In this document: piece after piece, positions 1-7,947 of the stretch
How the letters are laid out: each line of letters starts with the position of its first letter
How positions within the stretch are numbered: the stretch's first letter is position 1
Assembly: GCA_041394705.1 (NCBI GenBank)
Contig: JAWKHS010000006.1
Coordinates: 248,001 to 312,000 of the forward strand
DNA from: Vicinamibacterales bacterium
GTDB taxonomy: Bacteria > Acidobacteriota > Vicinamibacteria > Vicinamibacterales > UBA2999
Length of the DNA stretch: 64,000 nucleotides
Direction of reading: 5' to 3'
Notes under the pieces: generated by a model
The model's input: only the letters and a program-made list of their open reading frames with translations
Database searches by the model: none
What the model was told of the DNA's origin: nothing
Program-made: the position numbers and the translations under genes

Positions 1-762
1 CACGAGACGGAACGTGACCTCGCTGACCAGGCCGAGCGTGCCCTCGCTGCCGATGAAGAGATCCACGGCGTCGCCACCGGGCGCGAACAGGTAGCCGATC
101 GCGTTCTTGGTGCGAGGCTTCGGAATGGCGGGCAGGCGGATCGAGCGCGGGACGCCCCCCTCCGCCAGCGTCAGGACGCCGCCGTCGGCCGTGTCCACGC
201 CCCGGCGCAGCGTCAGCGTCCGTCCGGACGCCAGTTCCACGGTGAGGCCCACGACCCAGTCGCGGGTCGCGCCGAACCGGAACGCGCGCGACCCGGCCGC
301 GTTGGTGGCCACCATGCCCCCGACGGAAGCGCTGGTCTCGGTGGGATCGAGCGGGAGGACCCAGCCCGGGGCGCGAGCGGCGAGCGCCGTCTGCAGCTCC
401 AGGAGGGTGGTGCCGGCCAGGGCGGTGACGGAGGCGGGCGTGGCGCCGAGGTCGAGCCCGACGGCGCCGCGGAGGCGTGCGAGCGAGACGAGATGCGCGG
501 ACGGGTCGGGCACCGCGCCCCCCACGACGCCCGTGCGCGCACCGGACACGGCAACCGCGTGGTGCCGCGCCGCGTGCCAGCGGAGCACCTGGCGCAGCGC
601 GTCGAGCGTCGGTGGTTCGGCGAGCGAGGCGACGCGGTCCGCCGCCATCCGCGACTCGTCGCGCAGGAATGCGGCAACGGCGGCCGGGTCCGGCGCCATC
701 CGGATGTCCGGGGGCGCGTCGAGCAGCGGCGCTGAGTATTCGTGGGCGTGCAGGACGGGCAT
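1..762 (-). CDS. FAD-binding oxidase (PCMH type), C-terminus outside window
   Basis: Flavin-linked oxidase/dehydrogenase of the glycolate-oxidase/D-lactate-dehydrogenase type; 254 residues are visible and the frame runs off the left edge still open. The FAD-binding PCMH fold is recognisable from the stretch around residues 139-160 (PLDPTETSASVGGMVATNAA, which contacts the FAD pyrophosphate) and from GSEGTLGLVSEV at 238-249. The start chosen is the ATG at 762; residues 1-60 look like a normal N-terminal helix region. No signal peptide, so probably cytoplasmic. The substrate cannot be told because the substrate-binding C-terminal domain and any Fe-S partner lie outside. The gene is not coupled to hsp20, which ends upstream at a terminator hairpin. 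Confidence 0.85.
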   Translation of the reverse strand, partial: MPVLHAHEYSAPLLDAPPDIRMAPDPAAVAAFLRDESRMAADRVASLAEPPTLDALRQVLRWHAARHHAVAVSGARTGVVGGAVPDPSAHLVSLARLRGAVGLDLGATPASVTALAGTTLLELQTALAARAPGWVLPLDPTETSASVGGMVATNAAGSRAFRFGATRDWVVGLTVELASGRTLTLRRGVDTADGGVLTLAEGGVPRSIRLPAIPKPRTKNAIGYLFAPGGDAVDLFIGSEGTLGLVSEVTFRLV

Positions 763-824
763 TGGGCGACGAGGTCCGGTCGATCATCGCTCAAGCATGG
801 CGGCGCGGCCGCGTACAAGAAAAC

Positions 825-848
825 AGGCGGACCCATCCGGGTCCGCCT
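825..848 (-). terminator. Intrinsic terminator of the Hsp20 gene
   Basis: Perfect 10-bp stem (AGGCGGACCC / GGGTCCGCCT) with a 4-nt loop. On the minus strand it is followed directly by GTTTTCTTGT. It lies about 40 bp after the hsp20 stop codon and is a standard Rho-independent terminator. Confidence 0.85.
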
Positions 849-885
849 GGCGCCCGCCACCTGGCGGGCTCGACGTATGCGGGTG

Positions 886-1329
886 CTACCTGGCGCCGAC
901 GAGCTGCGGCTGGCTGTCGGCCACGTCGATCTGGATGCGGCGCGGCTTCACGGCTTCCTTGAGCGGAAGCGTGAGGTGCAGCATCCCGTGGCGGTGGGCC
1001 GCGCCGATCTTGTCGAGGTCCAGGAACTGGGGCACCGTCAGCGTCTGCTCGAAGAGCAGGCGGGCGCCGGTCTTCTCTCCGGCAGGCTCCTCGGCCTTGA
1101 TCGTCAGGGTGTTCCCCGCCGCCTCGATCGAGACGAACTTGGGGTCGATGCCCGGCATGGGCACGTCGATCGTCCAGCCGTCGTCCGTGGCCGCTGCCTG
1201 GAACGACGTGGCCGGGGCCGCAGCGGTCCGAGTCGGCAGGTCCGTCCAGAACTGGTTGAAGAGGCGGTCGACCTCGCGCTGGAAGTTGAACAGGTCGTCG
1301 TACGGCGTGGTGCGAGTGAGTCGGAACAT
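886..1329 (-). CDS. Small heat-shock protein, Hsp20/alpha-crystallin family
   Basis: ATP-independent cytoplasmic holdase of 147 residues, the usual size of bacterial Hsp20. The N-terminal arm (MFRLTRTTPYDDLFNFQREV) is typical of the family. The alpha-crystallin domain spans about 45-140, with VPMPGI at 56-61, the conserved GMLHLTLP strand at 115-122 and an IQI pair near 132-134 that could serve as the oligomerisation tail. It has a strong Shine-Dalgarno (GGAGGT) before the ATG, its own near-consensus promoter with an overlapping CIRCE-like inverted repeat, and a terminator. It is therefore a monocistronic heat-inducible gene; control by HrcA is inferred from the operator, not seen. Confidence 0.95.
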   Translation of the reverse strand: MFRLTRTTPYDDLFNFQREVDRLFNQFWTDLPTRTAAAPATSFQAAATDDGWTIDVPMPGIDPKFVSIEAAGNTLTIKAEEPAGEKTGARLLFEQTLTVPQFLDLDKIGAAHRHGMLHLTLPLKEAVKPRRIQIDVADSQPQLVGAR

Positions 1330-1378
1330 GGCGTTTTACCTCCCTACCTCCTTCCGGCTGAGTCGTCGGAAGTGACTA

Positions 1379-1405
1379 ACAACACTCAAATAATATGAGC
1401 GATAA
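1379..1405 (-). promoter_or_regulatory. CIRCE-like inverted repeat over the hsp20 -10 box
   Basis: Minus strand reads TTATCGCTC-N9-GAGTGTTGT. The CIRCE consensus is TTAGCACTC-N9-GAGTGCTAA, so 13 of 18 arm positions match with exactly the canonical 9-nt spacer. The element covers the -10 box, where a repressor such as HrcA would block RNA polymerase. Match and position are seen; the identity of the regulator is inference. Confidence 0.6.
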
Positions 1406-1418
1406 ACACTAATGTCAA
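1390..1418 (-). promoter_or_regulatory. Sigma-70-type promoter of hsp20
   Basis: Read on the minus strand: TTGACA (1413-1418), a 17-bp spacer, then TATTAT (1390-1395). That is a perfect -35, ideal spacing and 5/6 at the -10, about 60 bp before the hsp20 start. The surrounding bases are strikingly AT-rich for this genome. Confidence 0.85.
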
Positions 1419-1502
1419 CGCCGCGGTGACGTCCCTCAGCCAAATCGAATTGTCAAAAATTCACACTTCAGCGCAAATTTTGTCGGTCTAGGTGGCCAGG
1501 AA

Positions 1503-1556
1503 GGGCCCTCAGGGGCCCGGAAACGAAACCGGCGCCGGCCTTTCGACCGGCGCCGG
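1503..1556 (-). terminator. Paired GC-rich hairpins after the LPMO-like gene
   Basis: Two inverted repeats: CCGGCGCCGG at 1529-1538 with 1547-1556, and GGGCCC at 1503-1508 with 1513-1518. On the minus strand the first is followed by GGTTTCGTTTCC. Together they likely end transcription of the gene at 1577-2209 before the hsp20 promoter. Confidence 0.5.
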
Positions 1557-1576
1557 GGGAGAGGAGCGGGTGACGT

Positions 1577-2209
1577 CTACTGCGCGGCCGTCGTGGCGGG
1601 CATCGGCCAACCCTTGTCGAGCGGCTTGGCGGGGTCGGCCGTGATGGTGAGGTCGGCGCAGTGATGGTAGGAGTAGCCGCCCGGCTGGTTGTAGCCGTGC
1701 TCGGCCATGAACTGGATCACCTGCAAGGTGCACTTCGGGCAGTTGATATTGGGCAGCGCCACGTCGGCCTCGTAGGTCTGGGGGCTCGCCGGCCGCGTGT
1801 AGTGCTGGAAGAGCCCGTCGGCCAGGACCGGCAACTGCGGCGGGCTCTGGATCACGGCCCACACCGAACGGGGGCCCTTCTCGGTCGTGCGCTCGAACGT
1901 CATCGGGTCGGGCGGCAGTTCGTCGCGGGAGTTCACGGCGAGCGCCACGCGGTAGTGGCCGGGGTGGTAGATCGTCTCGAGCACCTTCAGGTGGATCTTC
2001 GATCCGCCCATCACCTTCGTGACGGCGGCGCTCATCTCGGCCTTCGGGTCGGTGCCGCAGGGCGCGGCCTTCTGCGGATCCCCGCGTTCGTTCTCGACGA
2101 TCCAGGACGCCGGCTCGAGGAGCTTGAAATGCGCGCCGAGCGGCTGGGGCAGGGCGAGCAGGGCCGCGGCGGCGAAGAGCGCGGGGCTTGCGGACTTGAT
2201 GAGGTGCAT
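1577..2209 (-). CDS. Secreted LPMO-like protein (SCE4755-type)
   Basis: A 210-residue exported protein. The start at 2209 is preferred over a longer frame because it has a GGGAGA ribosome site and gives a clean signal peptide (MHLIKSASPALFAAAALLAL, then PQPLGA). Predicted cleavage after Ala26 leaves His27 as residue 1 of the mature chain (HFKLLEPASW), the N-terminal histidine needed for the copper brace of lytic polysaccharide monooxygenases. Four or more Cys (around Cys51, the CPKC pair, and HHC near the C-terminus) could form disulfides. It resembles the family catalogued as SCE4755 polysaccharide-monooxygenase-like proteins, known from myxobacteria and acidobacteria. Redox activity and substrate are unproven. 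Confidence 0.7.
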   Translation of the reverse strand: MHLIKSASPALFAAAALLALPQPLGAHFKLLEPASWIVENERGDPQKAAPCGTDPKAEMSAAVTKVMGGSKIHLKVLETIYHPGHYRVALAVNSRDELPPDPMTFERTTEKGPRSVWAVIQSPPQLPVLADGLFQHYTRPASPQTYEADVALPNINCPKCTLQVIQFMAEHGYNQPGGYSYHHCADLTITADPAKPLDKGWPMPATTAAQ

Positions 2210-2322
2210 GGCGATCTCCCTGGCGACGGTGACGCGGCCCATCATCCCACGGACCACGAGCCGGCTCAGCGCCGGAGCGGGCGGCGGCAACGTTCGACGG
2301 GCCGCGTCCGTCAAACGCGGAC

Positions 2323-4881
2323 ATGAACGCCCTCCGCGACCTCGGCTACGCGTGCCGCAAGCTGGCGTCGGCCCGCCTGTTCACGCTCACGGCGGTCCTC
2401 ACGCTGGCCCTCGGCATCGGCGGCACCACGGCCATCTTCACCCTGATGCACGCCGTCATGCTGAAGTCGCTGCCGGTCGGCGATCCCGAGCGGCTGTATC
2501 GCATCGGCGACGGCGACAACTGCTGCGTGCAGGGCGGGCCGCAGGACCGCTGGGGATTCTTCTCGCTGCCCCTCATCGAGCGGCTGACGGCGGAGGCGCC
2601 TGAGTTCGAGTCGATCGCGGCGTTCCAGGCCGGCATGAACCGCTTGAGCGTCCGCCGGCAGGGCGTGGACGACGCGCCGCGGCCGCTTCGTGCGATCTAC
2701 ACGAGCGGCACCTACTTCACCACGCTCGGCATCAACGCCGCGGCGGGCCGCGTCTACACCGCGGCCGACGACACACCGTCGGCCGCGCCCGTCGTGGTGC
2801 TGGCGTATCACGCCTGGCAGACGCAATACGGCGGCGATCCCGCCGTCGTCGGCGGCACGCTGGTGGTCGAGGGCCATCCCATGACCGTCGCCGGCATCGG
2901 CCCGCCGGGCTTCTTCGGGGAGACGCTTCGGGCCGAGCCGCCGGATCTCTGGATCCCCCTCCAGCAGGAGCCGGCGATTGCCGGCGCGGAGACCGCCCTC
3001 CTGCACCAGGTGATCCCCGCCTGGCTGCGCGTGATCGGACGCCTGCGGCCGGGCGCGACCGTGGACGGGCTCGACGCGCGGCTGACGGCTGTCCTCCGCC
3101 AGTGGATGATGACCGAGGCCGGCTATCCCGCGAACTGGATGCCCTCGGTGGAGCAGGCGCTACCGAGGCAGAGCATCTCGGTCGTGCCGGCAGGCGCGGG
3201 CGTGGCGGTCATGAAGGAGCAGTACGGACGCAGCCTGCAGATCCTCCTGGCCGTGTGCGGCCTGGTGCTGCTCATCGCGTGCGCGAACGTGGCGAACCTG
3301 CTCCTGGCCCGCTCGGTCGCCCGGCGCGGCCAGACGGCCGTGCGCCTCGCGCTCGGCGCCTCGCGGCGCGAGATCGTCACCGAGGCGCTGGTGGAGAGCG
3401 TGCTCCTCGCCGTCGGTGGCGCCGCGGCCGGGCTCCTCGTGTCCATCGCCGCGTCTCGGCTGCTGCTGTCGCTGGCGTTCTCGGGCGCGTCACTCCTGGC
3501 CTTCGACACGACGCCGTCCCTCCCCGTGCTGGCCTTCGCCACGGGCCTGGCCGTGGCCACCGGCCTCCTCTTCGGGGCCGCGCCGGCCTGGTTCGACACG
3601 CGGACGGACCCCATCGACTCGCTCCGCGGCGCGGGCCGCACCAAGGGCGACACGTCGTCGGCCGCGCGCACCGCGCTCCTCGTCGTGCAGGCCACGCTGT
3701 CGGTGGTGCTCGTGGCCGGCTCCATGATGCTCGCCCGCAGCCTCGGCAACCTGGAAGGTCAGGACTTCCGCTTCGAACGGGACGGCCGCGTGCTGGTCAG
3801 CGTCGGGCGCCCGTCGGCGTCGATGACGGGCGACCGGCTCACGGCGCTCTATCGCGACGTGGAGACGCGCCTGGCCAGGATCCCCGGCGTCCGGGGCGTC
3901 GGGCTGGCGCTGTACAACCCGCTCACGAACAACTGGGGCGAGGGGATCCTGATCGCGGGCAAGCCGCAGCCGTCGCCCGACGAGCGCACCGGCGCGTCGT
4001 GGGACCGGGTGAGCGCGAACTACCTCCAGCACCTCGGCGTCACGCTGGTGAAGGGCCGCCATTTCTCGGAGGCCGACAACGAGGCGACGGAGAACGTCGC
4101 CATCGTGAACCAGGCGTTCGTGAAGCGCTTCTTCAAGGAGGGCGAAGAGCCGCTCGACCAGCACTTCGGGTTGAACTTGCCCGAGTACGTGAACACGTTC
4201 CGCATCGTGGGCGTCGTGGACGATCCCCGCTTCACGCCCTTCGAACTCGACCGCCCGCAGCGGCCCATGTTCTTCGTCCCGCTGGCGCAGACCGTGCACT
4301 ACGCGGACCCCAACATGCAGCGCGTCGAGTCGGGGTCGCACTTCGTCGGCGGCATCCTGCTGGTCACCAACGCACCGGCCGGCGTCGTCGAGCCGCAAGT
4401 CGCGAGGGCCCTGGCGGAGGCCGATCCGAACCTGACGGTCATCGGCGTACGCTCGCTGGCCGAGCAGATCGACCGCACGTTCGATCAGGAGCGGGCGGTG
4501 GCGGGCCTGGCGAGCCTGTTCGGCGCGGTGGCCCTGCTGCTGGCGGCCATCGGCCTTTACGGCGTCACGGCCTACTCGGTCGCGCAGCGCACGGGCGAGA
4601 TCGGCCTCCGGATGGCGCTGGGCGCCGACCGCGGGCGCGTGATGGGTCTCGTGCTGGGCAGCGCTTTCCGTCGCGTGGCGTTGGGCCTGGTACTGGGCCT
4701 GCCCATGGCGGTGGGCGCCGGCTACCTGCTGTCGGCGCAGCTCTTCGGGGTCACGTTCTGGGATCCCGTGGCGCTCGGCGCCGCAGCGGTGGCGCTGGCC
4801 GCGGCCGCAGCCGTCGCCTCGCTCGTCCCGGCGACGCGCGCCGCCGGGCTCGCGCCGATGACGGCGCTCCGAGTGGAATAG
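2323..4881 (+). CDS. ADOP-family permease (MacB/FtsX-like, duplicated)
   Basis: An 852-residue inner-membrane protein with two MacB-type units in tandem. The first transmembrane helix is near 17-40, a periplasmic core domain spans about 45-290, and an FtsX three-helix domain about 300-425. A fourth helix near 445 opens a second periplasmic core, and a second FtsX domain lies about 720-850 (GEIGLRMALGA, then the terminal PATRAAGLAPMTALRVE). No ATPase is adjacent, which fits the acidobacterial duplicated orphan permeases. Known FtsX/MacB proteins move substrates or force across the envelope using a separate ATPase; which one serves here is unknown. The ATG lies just after GTCCG..CGGAC, with no clear Shine-Dalgarno. 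Confidence 0.9.
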   Translation: MNALRDLGYACRKLASARLFTLTAVLTLALGIGGTTAIFTLMHAVMLKSLPVGDPERLYRIGDGDNCCVQGGPQDRWGFFSLPLIERLTAEAPEFESIAAFQAGMNRLSVRRQGVDDAPRPLRAIYTSGTYFTTLGINAAAGRVYTAADDTPSAAPVVVLAYHAWQTQYGGDPAVVGGTLVVEGHPMTVAGIGPPGFFGETLRAEPPDLWIPLQQEPAIAGAETALLHQVIPAWLRVIGRLRPGATVDGLDARLTAVLRQWMMTEAGYPANWMPSVEQALPRQSISVVPAGAGVAVMKEQYGRSLQILLAVCGLVLLIACANVANLLLARSVARRGQTAVRLALGASRREIVTEALVESVLLAVGGAAAGLLVSIAASRLLLSLAFSGASLLAFDTTPSLPVLAFATGLAVATGLLFGAAPAWFDTRTDPIDSLRGAGRTKGDTSSAARTALLVVQATLSVVLVAGSMMLARSLGNLEGQDFRFERDGRVLVSVGRPSASMTGDRLTALYRDVETRLARIPGVRGVGLALYNPLTNNWGEGILIAGKPQPSPDERTGASWDRVSANYLQHLGVTLVKGRHFSEADNEATENVAIVNQAFVKRFFKEGEEPLDQHFGLNLPEYVNTFRIVGVVDDPRFTPFELDRPQRPMFFVPLAQTVHYADPNMQRVESGSHFVGGILLVTNAPAGVVEPQVARALAEADPNLTVIGVRSLAEQIDRTFDQERAVAGLASLFGAVALLLAAIGLYGVTAYSVAQRTGEIGLRMALGADRGRVMGLVLGSAFRRVALGLVLGLPMAVGAGYLLSAQLFGVTFWDPVALGAAAVALAAAAAVASLVPATRAAGLAPMTALRVE

Positions 4882-4924
4882 CGCGTCGTCCGTCTCCCGG
4901 CCGGCGGATGGCATGATGGCGGGC

Positions 4925-6160
4925 ATGCCCTCGGTGCTCGACCGCTTCCTCCGCTACGTCGCCTACGACACGCAGTCCCGCGAGGACTCCTCGGACTACC
5001 CGAGCACCCCGGGCCAGCTCGTGCTCCTGCGCGACCTCGTCGATGAGTTGCAGGCGCTCGGCCTCGCCGACGCCGCGATGGACGAGCACGGCTACGTGAT
5101 GGCGACGGTGCCCGCCACCACGACGAAGGCCCACGTACCCGTCATCGGCGTCATCGCCCACGTGGACACGTCGCCCGAGATGAGCGGCGCGAACGTGATC
5201 CCGATCGTCCATCACGCGTACGACGGCCGCGATCTCGTGCTGCCCGACGACTCGACGGCCGTGCTCCGCGTGGCCGACAGTCCGTACCTCGGCGAGTGTC
5301 TCGGTCACGACATCGTGACGGCCTCGGGCACGACCCTGCTCGGGGCGGACAACAAGAGCGGGGTCGCCGCCATCATGACGGCCGCGGAGTACCTGATGGC
5401 GCATCCCGAGGTGCCGCACGGCGCGATCCGTATCGGCTTCACGCCGGACGAGGAGGTGGGCCGCGGCACACAGTTCTTCGACGTGGCGCGCTTCGGGGCC
5501 GTCTGCGCGTACACGCTGGACGGAGGGCCGCGCGGAGAGCTCGAGTTCGAGAGCTTCTCGGCCGACGCGTGCACCGTGACCTTCCGCGGCTTCAACACGC
5601 ACCCGGGCTACGCGAAGGGCCGGATGGTGAACGCCGTCAAGCTGGCCGCTCGGTTCATCGATCGCCTGCCCCAGGACCGGTTGTCGCCCGAGACGACCGA
5701 CGGCCGTGACGGCTTCGTGCACCCCTACGCCCTGCAGGCGGGCGTGGACGCCACGTCGGTGCGGTTCATCGTGCGGGACTTCGACACGGCCGGCCTCGGT
5801 GCCAAGGAGGCGTGGCTCCGCGAGCTGGCGGAGGACGTGGTCCGTGACGCGCCCGGAGCCTCGGTGGAGGTGCGGGTCGAGGAGCAGTACCGCAACATGC
5901 GGGAGGTGCTCGATCGCCACCCCGAGGTGGTGGGCCGCGCCCGGACGGCCATCGGCCGGGCCGGGCTGACCGTGCGCGAACGCGCCATCCGCGGGGGCAC
6001 CGACGGCTCGCGCCTGTCCTTCATGGGTCTGCCGACGCCGAACGTGTTCGCGGGTGAGCAGAACTTCCACTCCCGCCTGGAATGGGTCTCGGTCCAGGAC
6101 ATGGAAAAGGCGGTGGACGTGATCGTGGAGCTGGCGAAGGTGTGGGAGGACGAGGCGTAG
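4925..6160 (+). CDS. pepT: Peptidase T (aminotripeptidase)
   Basis: Cytoplasmic M20B dizinc peptidase that removes the N-terminal residue of tripeptides. It is 411 residues from the ATG at 4925 (two in-frame ATGs at 4913 and 4916 would add 3-4 residues), close to the usual 405-410. The zinc ligand motif HVDTSPEMSG is near residues 79-88, GADNKSG about 145, and the catalytic TPDEEVGRGT about 175. The C-terminal RGGTDGSRLSFMGLPTPN stretch is characteristic of PepT and separates it from DapE and carboxypeptidases. It stands alone; the next gene is convergent. Confidence 0.93.
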   Translation: MPSVLDRFLRYVAYDTQSREDSSDYPSTPGQLVLLRDLVDELQALGLADAAMDEHGYVMATVPATTTKAHVPVIGVIAHVDTSPEMSGANVIPIVHHAYDGRDLVLPDDSTAVLRVADSPYLGECLGHDIVTASGTTLLGADNKSGVAAIMTAAEYLMAHPEVPHGAIRIGFTPDEEVGRGTQFFDVARFGAVCAYTLDGGPRGELEFESFSADACTVTFRGFNTHPGYAKGRMVNAVKLAARFIDRLPQDRLSPETTDGRDGFVHPYALQAGVDATSVRFIVRDFDTAGLGAKEAWLRELAEDVVRDAPGASVEVRVEEQYRNMREVLDRHPEVVGRARTAIGRAGLTVRERAIRGGTDGSRLSFMGLPTPNVFAGEQNFHSRLEWVSVQDMEKAVDVIVELAKVWEDEA

Positions 6161-6226
6161 CGCGGACGCCGCGCCGGCCGGAAGGGCGGGCGGCGGCCGG
6201 AGGGTTCCGGCGCGCCGCCGTTCCAA

Positions 6227-7120
6227 CTATGGCTTCATCATCTCGTCCTGGAGGGCCTTGATGCGGCCGGCGAGTCCGCCGAAGTTGGCACCCACCGTCG
6301 CCGAGTAGCCGGTGTACCTGGTCGGCAGCGTCCATTCGGCCGCGGCCTGCTCCGGCGTCTTCCCGGCCTTGAGCTCGGCCTGCATCCACGTCACCAGGTC
6401 CTTGTTGAACTGCGCGAACTCCGCCAGATCCGCCCACGTGGTCTGGGTGGGCATGTGGCCGTTGATGATCGTGTCCACGTTCGTGATGCCGGCATGCGCC
6501 TTGGTGAGCGTGTCGGCGATGTGCAGCATGCTGCCGCCGTTGGCGGTGTCGATCAGGGGCACGGACTTTCCGGCGAAGATGTCGCCGGAGTGCACGACCC
6601 TCAGCGCCGGGAACACCACCCAGGCGTCGCCGTTCGTGTGGCCCGGACCGAAGTAGTAGAGGTCGATCTGATCGGCGCCCCGGCCGATCGTCATGCGGTC
6701 CTTGAACGTCCGCTTGGCCATGCCCCGGTTGCCGTGCTCCTTGAAGATGGGCATCTTCTCCATGTTGGCCTTGGTGTTCTCCTGCACCACCACGTCGACC
6801 GAGGCCGGGAACTCCACGTTGCCGCTGACGTGATCGCCATGCGTGTGGGTGTTGATCAGCATGGTGACGGGCTTGGGCGTCAGCTCCTTGATCTTCTCGA
6901 GGATGGGCGTGCCCCAGCCCGGGTTCTTCGCGTCGACCACGGTGACGCCATTGGCGGTCACGAACACGGCCGTGTTCCCGCCGCCGCCCCGCAGCACGAA
7001 CAGGTTGTCCTTGACCTTCTCGACCTCGATCACCTTCGGCGCGTTCGCCGGCTGCTGTGCGCGAAGCGCCCCGAGCGCTCCCACCACGAGCAGCGTGCCG
7101 AGCACGATTCCACGTCGCAT
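6227..7120 (-). CDS. Secreted metallo-beta-lactamase-fold hydrolase
   Basis: A 297-residue MBL-fold protein with a cleavable signal peptide (residues 1-22, ending ALRAQQ). The HTHGDH zinc motif is at 92-97, a second-ligand region GPGHTNGDAWV near 155 and VHSGDIF near 172, so the dizinc site looks complete. It is close to the periplasmic group that includes subclass B3-like and quinoprotein-relay (SoxH-type) enzymes, and I cannot choose a substrate. It has a good ribosome site (GGGAGG before the ATG) and is convergent with pepT; the 66-bp gap holds GC-rich repeats that may terminate both. Confidence 0.85.
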   Translation of the reverse strand: MRRGIVLGTLLVVGALGALRAQQPANAPKVIEVEKVKDNLFVLRGGGGNTAVFVTANGVTVVDAKNPGWGTPILEKIKELTPKPVTMLINTHTHGDHVSGNVEFPASVDVVVQENTKANMEKMPIFKEHGNRGMAKRTFKDRMTIGRGADQIDLYYFGPGHTNGDAWVVFPALRVVHSGDIFAGKSVPLIDTANGGSMLHIADTLTKAHAGITNVDTIINGHMPTQTTWADLAEFAQFNKDLVTWMQAELKAGKTPEQAAAEWTLPTRYTGYSATVGANFGGLAGRIKALQDEMMKP

Positions 7121-7160
7121 GCGCTACCTCCCCCTGCGCCGCTGCCTCTGGCGCAACCGC

Positions 7161-7176
7161 GGACGGGCGCCCGTCC
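7161..7176 (-). terminator. 16-bp palindrome downstream of the 7263-7700 gene
   Basis: GGACGGGCGCCCGTCC is a perfect palindrome in the 142-bp gap between two same-strand genes. It could fold as a 6-bp stem with a GCGC loop and end the upstream message. There is no T-run, so the assignment is tentative. Confidence 0.35.
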
Positions 7177-7262
7177 AGCGCCCCAGTCTGCCACCAAACG
7201 CCGGGCGGAGGGCAGTCCCGCGGTGCGACCCCTTCACGGCGCGGGCCGCTGCAGCCAGGCGC

Positions 7263-7700
7263 TCAGGATCCGGGGGCGAGGCGCACGCGGTTGTTCCGCG
7301 GGCCGTGTTCGAGTTCGACCACGCCCAGCAGTTCCAGGACGGGCGTGACGTAGTTGGCGAAGCGTCCACGGTAGCCCTTGCGAAGCCCGTAGTAGCCGCC
7401 GACCGGGTTCTGCGGGTCGCGCGCCCACGCCTCGACCGTGCCCGGCTGCACCGGCTTCCCCTCGTCGGCGTTGCCGAGCGGCATCCAGTCGCCGTGGGCC
7501 GCGAGCATCCTGGGAAGGTCGTCGAGGCATTCGAGGCGGTACGACAGGACGGTGGTGCCCACCTGCACCACCAGGGCGGCCGGCGTCCTGGCCTCATCGC
7601 GCCACGCCTTGTAGTCCGAAGACAGCGACGGCGTCTTGAGGATCCACGGATCGTCGGCGGTTCCGGCGCCGTAGGTGACTCTTCCTTTCGATGGGCTCAT
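7263..7700 (-). CDS. Conserved hypothetical protein
   Basis: A 145-residue soluble protein starting at the ATG at 7700, which has a GGGAGG site. The N-terminal block reads GTADDPWILKTPSLSSDYKA and the C-terminal half (QNPVGGYYGLRKGYRGRFAN, then ELLGVVELEHG) looks like a small winged or mixed alpha-beta module. I recognise the pattern as a recurring domain of unknown function but cannot name a role. It overlaps the stop of the preceding small gene by 2 nt and shares its transcript. The divergent WYL regulator at 7948 probably controls the pair. Confidence 0.7.
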   Translation of the reverse strand: MSPSKGRVTYGAGTADDPWILKTPSLSSDYKAWRDEARTPAALVVQVGTTVLSYRLECLDDLPRMLAAHGDWMPLGNADEGKPVQPGTVEAWARDPQNPVGGYYGLRKGYRGRFANYVTPVLELLGVVELEHGPRNNRVRLAPGS

Positions 7701-7876
7701 CGGCCACCTCCCTCCGACAGCCGACGCAGTCCCTCGGCAAACTGCTCGAACGATGGCTGGAGGTCGGGAATCGACCGCCCGATCAGCGGCGCCAGGAGGC
7801 CGGGCGCGTCGGTCCACCGGGCCCAGACGGCCTCGGGCGGTGCGGCAATCGTGCATCGAACGTCGAACGTCTTCAT
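7697..7876 (-). CDS. Short SRPBCC/START-like protein, apparently internally deleted
   Basis: A 59-residue frame that opens with the first strand and helix of an AHSA1/SRPBCC domain (MKTFDVRCTIAAPPEAVWAR) and closes with what looks like the last helix of the same fold (IPDLQPSFEQFAEGLRRLSE). The middle 80-90 residues that form the ligand-binding beta-sheet are absent. Its TGA overlaps the ATG of the next gene, so it may survive as a coupling leader or as a degraded gene. Normal members have about 140-160 residues. The call is inference from a short sequence. Confidence 0.55.
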   Translation of the reverse strand: MKTFDVRCTIAAPPEAVWARWTDAPGLLAPLIGRSIPDLQPSFEQFAEGLRRLSEGGGR

Positions 7877-7921
7877 CGGGCGCTCCCTGAGTGGTTTCCA
7901 GGGTTATCCCGCAAGGAACAC

Positions 7922-7934
7922 GACATCTTGTGTC
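7922..7934. promoter_or_regulatory. Short palindrome between the WYL regulator and the divergent operon
   Basis: GACAtcttgTGTC in the 71-bp divergent gap (7877-7947). It sits immediately before a weak -10-like CATATT (7934-7939), 8 nt from the regulator's GTG. This is a plausible autoregulatory site, though the arms are only 4 bp. Confidence 0.3.
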
Positions 7935-7947
7935 ATATTCCTCGGCG

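Noticed and set aside
6161..6226. A bidirectional terminator between pepT and the MBL gene.
   Set aside because: GC-rich inverted segments are visible but imperfect, and there is no T-run on either strand, so I did not list it as a feature.
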